A stretch of DNA of 36,595 nucleotides from assembly GCA_028706655.1 (NCBI GenBank), contig JAQTVW010000006.1:1-36595 (forward strand), read 5' to 3'. A model generated the notes under the pieces. It did not search any database. It saw nothing but the letters and a program-made list of their open reading frames with translations, and was not told where the DNA came from. The position numbers were made by a program, and so were the translations under genes. The number at the start of each line of letters is the position of its first letter. Within the stretch, counting starts at the first letter, position 1. This document shows positions 24,757 through 32,215 of the stretch, one piece after another. The DNA is from Dehalococcoidales bacterium (GTDB lineage: Bacteria > Chloroflexota > Dehalococcoidia > Dehalococcoidales > RBG-16-60-22).

Positions 24757-26159
24757 GTCTGACGGGCTATTAGCACCAGGACCCGGCGGGTCGCCCCGGT
24801 TACTTTGACCCGTTCGTCGATGCGGCAGCCGACAATCCAGACCGGCTGGCCCGCCGCAACGACCACCGGGATACGCGGGCGCCACGCCTGCGGAATTTTC
24901 TCATCCATCATGAACCGGTTCAATCTCTTGGGCTGCCCCATGCCCAGCGGCTGAAAGCGGTCGCCGGAGAGACGCGGACGCAGGATCAGCTTATCGCCGG
25001 TCTTGTCAAAGTCAAGGTAAGAGGTAAACCCGTCTTTTTCGCTAATATTTTTCGGCTCGGTAACAACTGCTTCGATTTGCCATCCCGGCAGGACTGTAAC
25101 GCCCGGTATCTTCAACACGTATTCTCCCGACAGAGGCGGGCACGGCGATAGTGCCGCCGGGCGGGCGCTCAGCACAAAGCGGTCGTACTCCACGGTGAAG
25201 ATTAACCCGCCGGGCAAATTGATAAATTTCCCTGCGGGTTTTTGCAGGACGTCCAGCATTTCCTCGACGTGCTGCGCCTCGATATCCTTCAAACTGCCCA
25301 GCGCCTGCTCCATTACGGTGCGCAGTAAGTGCCGGCGCAAAGCCGCCGGCAGAGCCAGCAGCGGTTCTTTCCTGAGGATAACCGCATCGCCTTTGGCGGC
25401 GATGATATTTTTCGAGAACCGGGCGGTTTCCGCATCGAAGAAGGCAATTTCATCGCCGGCGATGCGCGCCGTCCGCAGCAGTGCCGCGCCGACCTGCGGA
25501 TTGTAGCCCTGCAATAGCGGCAGCAGCTTGTGACGGATGCGGTTGCGCAGCGGCGACAGCGAAAGATTGGAGGTATCTTGCCTCGGCTTGAGATGATGAC
25601 CCCGGCAATAAGCGGCAGTCTCCGCGCGGTTCACTTCCAGCAATGGACGAACGACAGTAATTCCTGAGTGACGCCATTCAGCGCTGGGCTGCAGTCCTCT
25701 TAACCCCCGCGTGCCGCTGCCCCGCACCAGATGCAGCAGGATAGTTTCGATATTATCATCCGAGGTGTGTCCGACCGCAATCTGCGTTGCACCTGCCTGT
25801 ACGGCGACCTCGACGAGAAACTGATAACGCACTTCCCGGGCAGCTTCTTCGAGGGAAAGACGGCGCTCTTTGCGGTAAGCGGCAACATCGCGGGAGGAGA
25901 TAGCGGCGGGAAGACCTAATCGCCGCGCCAGACCCGCCACGTAACGGGCGTCGGCATCCGACTCCGCGCCGCGCAAGCGATGATTGAGATGGGCCACGTG
26001 CAGGTCGATGCCGAGTTCCCCTCGTAATTCATTAAGAATGTGCAGCAGGCAGACCGAGTCGGCACCGCCGGAGACTGCCACCAGCAGCCTGCCGGGTGTA
26101 ATAAGGCACGATTGTAGACAGAAGTCCCGGACTCGCTCTGCCAGGGATAAATCGTTCAT
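24753..26159 (-). CDS. tilS: tRNA(Ile)-lysidine synthase
   Basis: 468 residues. Adds lysine to C34 of the tRNA-Ile CAU anticodon so that it reads AUA. The N-type ATP pyrophosphatase motif SGGADS is at 30-35, followed by HLNHRLRGAESDADARYV and GHTSDDNIETILLHLVRGSGTRGL. The C-terminal TilS domain ends in PRLSGDRFQPLGM...RIPVVVAAGQPVWIVG. Essential in most bacteria. It follows the DUF2344 gene after 27 nt, so probably the same transcript, and converges on arsM. Confidence 0.95.
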   Translation of the reverse strand: MNDLSLAERVRDFCLQSCLITPGRLLVAVSGGADSVCLLHILNELRGELGIDLHVAHLNHRLRGAESDADARYVAGLARRLGLPAAISSRDVAAYRKERRLSLEEAAREVRYQFLVEVAVQAGATQIAVGHTSDDNIETILLHLVRGSGTRGLRGLQPSAEWRHSGITVVRPLLEVNRAETAAYCRGHHLKPRQDTSNLSLSPLRNRIRHKLLPLLQGYNPQVGAALLRTARIAGDEIAFFDAETARFSKNIIAAKGDAVILRKEPLLALPAALRRHLLRTVMEQALGSLKDIEAQHVEEMLDVLQKPAGKFINLPGGLIFTVEYDRFVLSARPAALSPCPPLSGEYVLKIPGVTVLPGWQIEAVVTEPKNISEKDGFTSYLDFDKTGDKLILRPRLSGDRFQPLGMGQPKRLNRFMMDEKIPQAWRPRIPVVVAAGQPVWIVGCRIDERVKVTGATRRVLVLIARQT

Positions 26160-26186
26160 GCTGTTTCAACCGCGTTTCGGGTAGAA

Positions 26187-26834
26187 TCAACGCGCTTCGA
26201 GCGTGAGTTTGGTGCGGTGCACCGCCTGCGGATAACCGGCGAAACCGAGCGCCAGCGTCACCTGCTCGGGCCGTCCCGCGCCCCCGCTGCCGCTTTGCAC
26301 CAGCATCCCCAGCGTACAGGCGCTCGCGCGCCAGTCGATGAGCCAGAGGTCTTCGATGAGCTTGCGCAGGTCGTAGTGGTGCGGGCCGGTATCGCGCATG
26401 TGCTGCCACGGCAGTTCGGTCTTTGCCAGCAGTCCGGCGATTGCCGCTTCGATTTCGGCACGGGGCTTGTCCGTCGCCACGTTCACGGAATATTCGGCGA
26501 AGCGCACCTGCGATTGCAGCGATTGCACTTCCAGAGGCATCTGGTAGACCTGGTCGATGCGGATGCCGCCGGGCAGCTGCCGGCTCACCGAGGTATTGAA
26601 AGAGTGGGGTGAAATAAACTTCGCCAGGACGATATCCATCAGCTCGGCTTCACTGGTCACGCCCAGGGGAAGCGGCGCTGCCAGCGAAAGGCGGGGGTGG
26701 GGATTGAAGCCCTCGGAATAGGCAATGGCGATGCCCGCCCGGGCGAGCGCGCGCTGCCACAGGCGCGTCATATCCAGGTGAGAGATGTATTTTAGTTCTT
26801 CTCCGCGGCTGAACCGGATGCGCAGTCTTTGCAT
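26187..26834 (-). CDS. TIGR03936 / DUF2344 radical-SAM-associated protein
   Basis: 215 residues. Starts MQRLRIRFSRGEELKYISHLDMTRLWQRALARAG, the typical beginning of this family, then YSEGFNPHPRLSLAAPLPLGV and SEAELMDIVL. The family is usually encoded next to or fused with a radical SAM protein (TIGR03960), which is absent here. Function unknown; tRNA or rRNA modification is suggested for the family. I chose the ATG at 26834 by family N-terminus and by the promoter, which leaves only a 3-nt leader. Confidence 0.85.
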   Translation of the reverse strand: MQRLRIRFSRGEELKYISHLDMTRLWQRALARAGIAIAYSEGFNPHPRLSLAAPLPLGVTSEAELMDIVLAKFISPHSFNTSVSRQLPGGIRIDQVYQMPLEVQSLQSQVRFAEYSVNVATDKPRAEIEAAIAGLLAKTELPWQHMRDTGPHHYDLRKLIEDLWLIDWRASACTLGMLVQSGSGGAGRPEQVTLALGFAGYPQAVHRTKLTLEAR

Positions 26835-26843
26835 AGCTTTTTC

Positions 26844-26872
26844 ATGATAACATCGGGGTAGGTGAGTGTCAA
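26844..26872 (-). promoter_or_regulatory. Promoter of DUF2344-tilS, leaderless-type
   Basis: On the minus strand, TTGACA (26872-26867), 17-nt spacer, TATCAT (26849-26844). The predicted start near 26837 is 3 nt before the ATG. Confidence 0.65.
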
Positions 26873-26919
26873 AAAAAGAGGAGCTCCTACTCATTCTTAG
26901 CTGTTCCGTCTTAGCACTA

Positions 26920-27096
26920 ACCTCACCCCCTTTATCCCCCGCTCCAAATTACTATCAAGCCTTTATTCGTAATTTGGAGCGGGGGAGAGATCTTAAGGGA
27001 GGGGGCTTTGCCCCCTCCCTTTTTCTTACTCCCTCTCCGGCTCAGCCTATCTCCACTGTAATAAAATGACGGAAGCTGGAGAGGGCAGGGTGAGGT
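26920..27096. repeat. Nested palindromic MITE-like element
   Basis: Outer inverted repeat ACCTCACCC (26920-26928) / GGGTGAGGT (27088-27096). Inside are a 17-bp perfect pair (26936-26952 with 26969-26985, core GCTCCAAATTAC), a 12-bp GC-rich hairpin (26995-27021) and CCCTCTCCGGCT / AGCTGGAGAGGG (11 of 12 pairing). No ORF. Probably a non-autonomous mobile repeat. Confidence 0.7.
26995..27025 (+). terminator. Hairpin with T-run inside the palindromic element
   Basis: AAGGGAGGGGGC / GCCCCCTCCCTT, 12 bp perfect with a TTT loop, followed by TTTTC. It could end transcription from either direction; no gene ends directly before it on this strand. Confidence 0.6.
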
Positions 27097-27118
27097 AAGC
27101 AGGATATCACGACCATGA

Positions 27119-27147
27119 TTGACTCCCTTTGTACACAGCTTTATAAT
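27119..27147 (+). promoter_or_regulatory. Near-consensus promoter, leaderless-type
   Basis: TTGACT at 27119-27124, 17-nt spacer, TATAAT at 27142-27147. The predicted start at 27154 is 1 nt before the ATG at 27155. Confidence 0.75.
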
Positions 27148-27154
27148 ACGTCTC

Positions 27155-27310
27155 ATGGGCGGAGACATTTTTACTTTACAATGGGTCCTGACCGGCATGG
27201 TCGGCACGCTGGCAATTATCTACCTTGCCAGACGTTCCAAATATAGAATCATCCTCGTGGTAGCATGGTTGATTCTGGTATTGCTCGGGATGTGGTGGTT
27301 TTCCAAGTAG
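27155..27310 (+). CDS. 51-residue two-TM membrane protein
   Basis: Starts MGGDIFTLQWVLTGMVGTLA; one membrane segment at about 8-24, a short basic loop ARRSKYR, and a second segment at about 33-48 ending GMWWFSK. No family recognised. No ribosome site exists, but a near-perfect promoter places transcription 1 nt upstream of this ATG, so a leaderless start here is preferred over the in-frame upstream codon at 27119, which falls inside the -35. Confidence 0.65.
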   Translation: MGGDIFTLQWVLTGMVGTLAIIYLARRSKYRIILVVAWLILVLLGMWWFSK

Positions 27311-27365
27311 GTCGTTGGCGCTAACTAATTCAATCCCAGAGATTCAGGAACCCACTTGCACATAT

Positions 27366-27393
27366 TTGACAGGGTTTCTGTTCTAATGATACT
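27366..27393 (+). promoter_or_regulatory. Promoter of the 28-residue membrane peptide
   Basis: TTGACA at 27366-27371, 16-nt spacer, GATACT at 27388-27393. With the terminator at 27591-27626 it would give a transcript of about 225 nt. Confidence 0.45.
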
Positions 27394-27490
27394 CTGGGGC
27401 TGAATACCTGAATTATTTTTCATCTTTTTCGCTTCATAGCAATACCAGGTACATTTAACCGGATAGCCACTTTGTTTGAAAGGAGGATGA

Positions 27491-27577
27491 TTGGAAACAA
27501 GAGTAATCGTTTTTATCCTGGCGATAATCGCTGTAATAATAGTCCTTATAATACGAAATCGGAAAAAGAAAAAATAG
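27491..27577 (+). CDS. 28-residue single-pass membrane peptide
   Basis: TTG start after AAAGGAGG (27479-27486). The peptide is METRV, then a run of Ile/Val/Leu/Ala from 5 to 21, then RNRKKKK: a single membrane helix with a strongly basic tail (positive-inside topology). A dedicated promoter and terminator bracket it. The ribosome-site spacing to the TTG is short (4 nt), and an overlapping ATG frame gives a less convincing Asn-rich peptide. It could be a type I toxin-like or regulatory membrane peptide; no family recognised. Confidence 0.5.
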   Translation: METRVIVFILAIIAVIIVLIIRNRKKKK

Positions 27578-27590
27578 ACTAATTAAGTCA

Positions 27591-27626
27591 GGGGGCGATA
27601 CGAATAGTATAGCCCCTTTTCTTTTT
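27591..27626 (+). terminator. Intrinsic terminator after the membrane peptide
   Basis: Two stacked stems, GGGGC / GCCCC and ATAC / GTAT, around a GAATA loop, followed by TTTTCTTTTT. Confidence 0.8.
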
Positions 27627-27703
27627 CATTGAACACTCTACCTCAATTAAAACTCATTCGGTTAAGTTTCCCGCCGTATCGCACAATCCAAAAGACTTTC
27701 AGC

Positions 27704-27732
27704 TTGACACTATTTTGCCTACACCCTAGAAT
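27704..27732 (+). promoter_or_regulatory. Promoter of tRNA-Leu
   Basis: TTGACA at 27704-27709, 17-nt spacer, TAGAAT at 27727-27732. The predicted start near 27739 is about 6 nt before the tRNA. Confidence 0.8.
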
Positions 27733-27744
27733 AAACTCGTTAAC

Positions 27745-27829
<85 letters not shown>

Positions 27830-27948
27830 GTCAAAAGCGGGAGAGTTTGAGAGGGGCGCGCAGCCCGCTCTCATTCAAATAATTCCCCCTTCCCTGCAAC
27901 CCAAGGGAAGGGGACAGGGGATAGGTCACACCCCGTAAGGAAGAACTC

Positions 27949-28791
27949 ATGAGCCTCGAAAAGCTGGGCAAGCATACCTACGCGGATATCGCCTATAACG
28001 GCGCGAACGTCGGCTGCATCGTTACCGAACAGGGCATGGTGCTCATCGATACCCTCTTCGTCCCCAAAGAAATCCTGGTGTGGGACAAAGTAGTCGCCAA
28101 ACTCAGCGACAAGGGAGTGCGCTGCGTCATCAACACGCACCACCATTTCGACCATGTCCTCGGCAACTACCTGTACCGGGACAAGGCGATAATCTCCCAT
28201 GAAGCCTGCTACCGGGAGATGGCAAAGCCGGAGGGCACGATGACCTGCTACTTCGTGACCCGCCGCGAGGACATCGATCCGGCGACCAAGGAAGAGATTT
28301 ACCGCCTTCCCGAAGTGCTGCCCAACATCACTTTCAAAGACCGCCTGAGCCTGCACCTGGGCGATGTCAACCTGGAGCTGTGGCACACCGGCGGGCATAC
28401 CGAATCCAGCATCTTTGTCCACGTCCTCGAAGACAACGTCCTCTTTACCGGCGATGTCTACCAGCCCTGCCATCCCTACATGGGACAGGCGCATTTCGGC
28501 ACCTGGCTTAAAGCGCTCGCTTCGATCCAGAAGATGGATATCAATGTAATCGTCCCCGGGCACAACGTCATCAGCGGCAAGGCTGAGGCGAAGCACATGC
28601 GGGAGTTCATCCGCATCATGTACGACCGGGCGAAGAAACTCGTGGACGCCGGCGCCAGCCGCGACGAGGTCTTGAAACAGGTACATCCCCATATCAGCTA
28701 CTATCCGCTCCTTCCCGGCGAAGACAAAATCCAGATTTACGAGTTCGATCATGCGGTCGGCAACCTCTACGATGAACTGACCGCCCGCTAG
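27949..28791 (+). CDS. MBL-fold metallo-hydrolase
   Basis: 280 residues. Metallo-beta-lactamase fold with the metal motif THHHFDHV (His64, His66, Asp68, His69), WHTGGHTESS with the third-site His, FTGDVYQP with the bridging Asp, and VPGHN with the last His. It hydrolyses an ester, thioester or lactone; the substrate is unknown. TAAGGAAG precedes the ATG. The gene is flanked by tRNA-Leu upstream and rdgB downstream. Confidence 0.9.
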   Translation: MSLEKLGKHTYADIAYNGANVGCIVTEQGMVLIDTLFVPKEILVWDKVVAKLSDKGVRCVINTHHHFDHVLGNYLYRDKAIISHEACYREMAKPEGTMTCYFVTRREDIDPATKEEIYRLPEVLPNITFKDRLSLHLGDVNLELWHTGGHTESSIFVHVLEDNVLFTGDVYQPCHPYMGQAHFGTWLKALASIQKMDINVIVPGHNVISGKAEAKHMREFIRIMYDRAKKLVDAGASRDEVLKQVHPHISYYPLLPGEDKIQIYEFDHAVGNLYDELTAR

Positions 28792-28876
28792 TGCGCAGCA
28801 TGCCCGCGGTAAGTCCCTGCGGAAGACAGCCGCAACCCCTCAGGGGGTGAGCGATAGCCAAACACCCTCTTTTGCA

Positions 28877-28905
28877 TTGACAGCATTCCAACTGAACGTT
28901 AAACT
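28877..28905 (+). promoter_or_regulatory. Promoter of rdgB-moaA-moaC, leaderless-type
   Basis: TTGACA at 28877-28882, 17-nt spacer, TAAACT at 28900-28905. The predicted start near 28912 is 2 nt before the rdgB ATG. Confidence 0.7.
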
Positions 28906-28913
28906 GAAATTAA

Positions 28914-29534
28914 ATGGAGAAACTCCTCTTGGCGACCAACAACAATGGCAAGGTAAGCGAGTATCGTTTTTTGCTGCAGGGTGTGCCCTTTCAACTAGTC
29001 ACTCCCGCCGAAATCGGTATCACGACGTCAGTCAAGGAAGAAGGCGCCACTTTTGAAGAAAATGCCCGCCTGAAAGCGGTCACGATGGCGCAGCAAAGCG
29101 GGCTGCTCACGCTGGCGGATGATTCCGGACTGGAAGTGGATGCTTTGAACGGCGCGCCGGGCATCATGTCCGCCCGCTATGCCGGTGAAGACGCTTCCGA
29201 TGCCGACCGCATCAACTACCTGCTGGCGAAGCTGAAAGACGTGCCCCCCGGGAAACGCGCCGCCCGCTTCCGCGCCGTGATTGCCATCGCGATACCGGGC
29301 AACGGCGTGGAATTCACCGAAGGCGAATGCCCCGGTTATATCGCCACCGAGCCGCGCGGCACGCAGGGCTTCGGCTACGACCCCGTGTTTTATATGCCCG
29401 AACTCGATAAGACCATGGCAGATCTGCCCGAGGATGTGAAGAACCGGGTGAGCCACCGGGCAAAGGCTGCCGGGAAAGCCATTCCGATTCTCATGAAGCT
29501 GAGCCGGCAGACCGCCAAAGGATATCAAGCATGA
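28914..29534 (+). CDS. rdgB: XTP/dITP diphosphatase (RdgB/HAM1)
   Basis: 206 residues. Removes non-canonical purine triphosphates (dITP, XTP). Typical features: LLLATNNNGKVSEY at the N-terminus, EEGATFEENARLKA, DDSGLEVDALNGAPGIMSARYAG, RGTQGFGYDPVFY, and KNRVSHRAKA near the end. No ribosome site is seen upstream of the ATG at 28914, in keeping with the leaderless promoter. The stop overlaps the moaA start (ATGA), so these are translationally coupled. Confidence 0.95.
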   Translation: MEKLLLATNNNGKVSEYRFLLQGVPFQLVTPAEIGITTSVKEEGATFEENARLKAVTMAQQSGLLTLADDSGLEVDALNGAPGIMSARYAGEDASDADRINYLLAKLKDVPPGKRAARFRAVIAIAIPGNGVEFTEGECPGYIATEPRGTQGFGYDPVFYMPELDKTMADLPEDVKNRVSHRAKAAGKAIPILMKLSRQTAKGYQA

Positions 29535-30514
29535 CCGGACTTTACGATTCCTTCCAGCGTCCGGTCAACTACCTGCGCATTTCCGTGACCGACCGCTGCA
29601 ACCTGCGCTGCGTCTACTGCATGCCGGAGGACGGCGTCCCCCTGTTGCGCCACTCCGATATCCTGAGCTACGAAGAAATTTATGATATTGCCAGGGCTGC
29701 CGCGGGACTGGGCATCAACAAAGTACGGCTCACCGGCGGCGAACCGCTGGTCAGGGCAAGCTTGTCCCGACTGGTGAAAATGCTGGCAAGTATCAGCACA
29801 ATTGACGAAATTTCCCTGACGACCAACGGCACGCTGCTGGCGGAATCCGTCGCGGAGTTAAAAGCCGCCGGACTGAAACGGGTCAATATCAGCCTGGACA
29901 CCCTCCAACCGGAACGGTTCCAATCCATTACCCGCCGCGGCACCCTGGCGGACACGCTGAAGGGAATTACGGCGGCGCAGGATGCCGGACTCAATCCGGT
30001 CAAGCTAAACATGGTCGTCATGGCGGGCGTGAATGATGACGAACTGAACAATTTTGCTGCAAAGACGGTTACGGATGGCTGGCACGTGCGCTTCATCGAG
30101 GTGATGCCCTTTGCCGGCAAGCCTCCCGCCGAATCCGGATTCTTCCCGGTGAGCGCCATGAAACAGCGTATTGAGAGCCTGGGCAAGCTGGAACCCGTCC
30201 TGCACACTGCGGGCAACGGACCGGCGAAGTATTACCGTCTGCCCGACGCAACAGGCACCATCGGCTTCATCACACCGGTGAGCGAGCACTTCTGCTACCA
30301 GTGCAACCGCCTGCGCCTCACCGCCGATGGCAAACTGCGCCCCTGCCTGATGAGCGACCGCGAGATAGATTTAAAAGATGCCTTGCGCCGGAATGTTCCG
30401 GCAGAAGATTTGCAGGACCTGATACGGCAGGCAGTCGCCGCCAAGCCCCGCGCTCACCACCTTGCCGAAGGCTGCGTGCCGCAGGGCAGGTTCTTCTCCC
30501 AGATCGGGGGATAA
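29531..30514 (+). CDS. moaA: GTP 3',8-cyclase MoaA
   Basis: 327 residues. Radical SAM enzyme, first step of molybdenum cofactor synthesis. N-terminal cluster CNLRCVYC (Cys23, Cys27, Cys30); C-terminal cluster Cys255, Cys258 and Cys272 in CYQCNRLRLTADGKLRPC. The two terminal glycines (QIGG) required for activity are present. ATGA overlap with rdgB. moaC follows after 19 nt. Confidence 0.96.
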   Translation: MTGLYDSFQRPVNYLRISVTDRCNLRCVYCMPEDGVPLLRHSDILSYEEIYDIARAAAGLGINKVRLTGGEPLVRASLSRLVKMLASISTIDEISLTTNGTLLAESVAELKAAGLKRVNISLDTLQPERFQSITRRGTLADTLKGITAAQDAGLNPVKLNMVVMAGVNDDELNNFAAKTVTDGWHVRFIEVMPFAGKPPAESGFFPVSAMKQRIESLGKLEPVLHTAGNGPAKYYRLPDATGTIGFITPVSEHFCYQCNRLRLTADGKLRPCLMSDREIDLKDALRRNVPAEDLQDLIRQAVAAKPRAHHLAEGCVPQGRFFSQIGG

Positions 30515-30533
30515 TAATTACCGGGAGGTCAAT

Positions 30534-31022
30534 ATGCCACGCGGTAAAAAGGCTTTAACCCATCTGGATGCATCAGGCAAGCCGAAAATGGTGGATATCG
30601 GCGGCAAGGCAGACACCCGCCGCGAGGCAACCGCCAAAGGGATTGTAAGAATGCAGCCGGCGACCTTCAATCTGATTTACCGGGGGCAAATCGCCAAGGG
30701 TGATGTTCTGACCGTCGCCCAGCTTGCCGGCATCATGGCAGCCAAGCAGACCGCGACTCTGATTCCGCTCTGTCATCCCATTACCATCGATGATGTCAGT
30801 ATTTTCTTTCAATCGTACGAGGCAGACAGCACTATCGAAATCACCGCTACCGTGAGAAGCACCGGCAAGACGGGTGTCGAGATGGAAGCCCTCACCGCCG
30901 CCGCCGTGACCGCCTTGACCATGTACGATATGTGCAAAGCCGTCGACCGCGGTATGCACATCGAAAATATCCGCCTCGTACGCAAGAGCGGCGGTAAAAG
31001 CGGCACGATAGCTCTTGAATAG
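30534..31022 (+). CDS. moaC: Cyclic pyranopterin monophosphate synthase MoaC
   Basis: 162 residues. Converts the MoaA product to cPMP. Signatures: KMVDIGGKADTRREATAKG, LIPLCHPI and TGVEMEALTAAAVTALTMYDMCKAVD with the catalytic lysine. I chose the ATG at 30534, preceded by GGGAGG; an in-frame extension into moaA is not real. The protein follows moaA in the pathway, so the operon order matches the reaction order. Confidence 0.95.
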   Translation: MPRGKKALTHLDASGKPKMVDIGGKADTRREATAKGIVRMQPATFNLIYRGQIAKGDVLTVAQLAGIMAAKQTATLIPLCHPITIDDVSIFFQSYEADSTIEITATVRSTGKTGVEMEALTAAAVTALTMYDMCKAVDRGMHIENIRLVRKSGGKSGTIALE

Positions 31023-31043
31023 TGCCGCCTATTGTTATATACT
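31015..31043 (+). promoter_or_regulatory. Promoter of dnaN
   Basis: TTGAAT at 31015-31020 (inside the moaC end), 17-nt spacer, TATACT at 31038-31043. Leader of about 38 nt with GGGGGTG before the ATG. Confidence 0.55.
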
Positions 31044-31087
31044 CTGCATACTATACCTTAACTTAAGACTTTATTTGGGGGTGTAAT

Positions 31088-32215
31088 ATGAAACTTTCCT
31101 GCCTGCAAGAGAACCTGAACAGGGGACTGAGCATCGTGGGACGGGCAGTCGCCACGCGCAGCACCCTGCCGATAACACAGAATATTCTGCTCGCCGATGA
31201 CGGGGGGCGCCTCAAGCTGGTCGCCACCAATCTGGAGATGGCAATCAGCTACTGGCTCGGCGCTAAAATAGACGAAGGCGGCGCCATCACCGTACCGGCA
31301 CGCCTGCTCACCGAGTTCGTCAGCTCCCTGCCGAATGATAAAATCGATATCAACCTCGCGGGCAAGACCCTAAAGTTAAAGTGCGCCCGCTTCGAAGCCC
31401 GCATCAGTGGAGTGGATGCCAAAGACTTCCCCCCGATACCCTCAATATCCGAAGGTATTACGACCAAAGTAGAGGTCACAGCGCTCCGCGAGGGGATTAA
31501 CCGGGTGATTTTCGCGGCGGCGACCGAGGAATCACGCCCGGTGCTTACCGGCATTGATGCCCAGTTCGAGGGCAGCATACTGACCCTGGCGGCGGCGGAC
31601 GGCTTCCGCCTGGCAGTCGAAAAAGTGCCCATCGCCACGCCGGTCGCCCAGAAGACCGAGGTGATTATCCCCGCCCGCACCCTCGCCGAGCTGAACCGGC
31701 TCATCGGCGATCAGGAAGAACCAGTGGAGATTACGCTCAATCCCAACAAGAGCCAGATACTCTTCCGCATGAAGACCACCGAGCTCGTTTCGCAACTGAT
31801 ACAGGGCAGCTTCCCCAACTACTCGCAGCTCATCCCCAAGAGCTACGCTACCCGGCTGGTAGTGAACGTGGCGGAATTCCTGCGCGCCACCAAGACTGCC
31901 TCCATCTTCGCCCGCGACGGCAGCGGTATCGTGCGGCTGGTGATGACGCCCGGCGCCAAGAGCGCCCCGGGGAAATTAACCGTTTCCGCACGCTCCGAGG
32001 AAATCGGCGATGACACAGGCGAAATCGATGCGACCATTGAAGGCGAGGAGTCCAAGATTGCCTTTAACGGCAAGTATCTCTCCGATGTGCTGGGCGTCCT
32101 CAAAGAAGAACAGGTCGCTCTCGAAACGACCAATCCCTCCAGCCCCGGACTTATCCGCCCGGTTGGCTCGGACAGCTACGTCCACGTGGTGATGCCGATG
32201 TTTGTTCAATGGTGA
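31088..32215 (+). CDS. dnaN: DNA polymerase III sliding clamp (beta subunit)
   Basis: 375 residues. Three-domain ring clamp: starts MKLSCLQENLNRGLSIVGRAVATRSTLPI, then LLTEFVSSLPNDKIDI, the middle domain RPVLTGIDAQFEGSILTLAAADGFRLA, and ends VVMPMFVQW. GGGGGTG precedes the ATG. dnaA and recF are not adjacent, so this does not mark an origin in this window. Its 3' end is the insertion site of the recombinase element: the last 21 bp of the gene form the left part of the direct repeat, and the reading frame is left intact. Confidence 0.95.
   Translation: MKLSCLQENLNRGLSIVGRAVATRSTLPITQNILLADDGGRLKLVATNLEMAISYWLGAKIDEGGAITVPARLLTEFVSSLPNDKIDINLAGKTLKLKCARFEARISGVDAKDFPPIPSISEGITTKVEVTALREGINRVIFAAATEESRPVLTGIDAQFEGSILTLAAADGFRLAVEKVPIATPVAQKTEVIIPARTLAELNRLIGDQEEPVEITLNPNKSQILFRMKTTELVSQLIQGSFPNYSQLIPKSYATRLVVNVAEFLRATKTASIFARDGSGIVRLVMTPGAKSAPGKLTVSARSEEIGDDTGEIDATIEGEESKIAFNGKYLSDVLGVLKEEQVALETTNPSSPGLIRPVGSDSYVHVVMPMFVQW

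Noticed and set aside
27871-28752. 293-codon minus-strand frame over the MBL hydrolase
   Set aside because: Shadow; the plus-strand product has a complete metal-binding motif set.
28792-28876. Possible structured RNA (CCGC/GCGG and ACCCC/GGGGT stems) before rdgB
   Set aside because: Stems are short, there is no T-run and no match to a riboswitch or small RNA I can recognise.
31088-32215. Replication origin near dnaN
   Set aside because: No dnaA, recF or gyr genes and no cluster of DnaA boxes around dnaN in the window.
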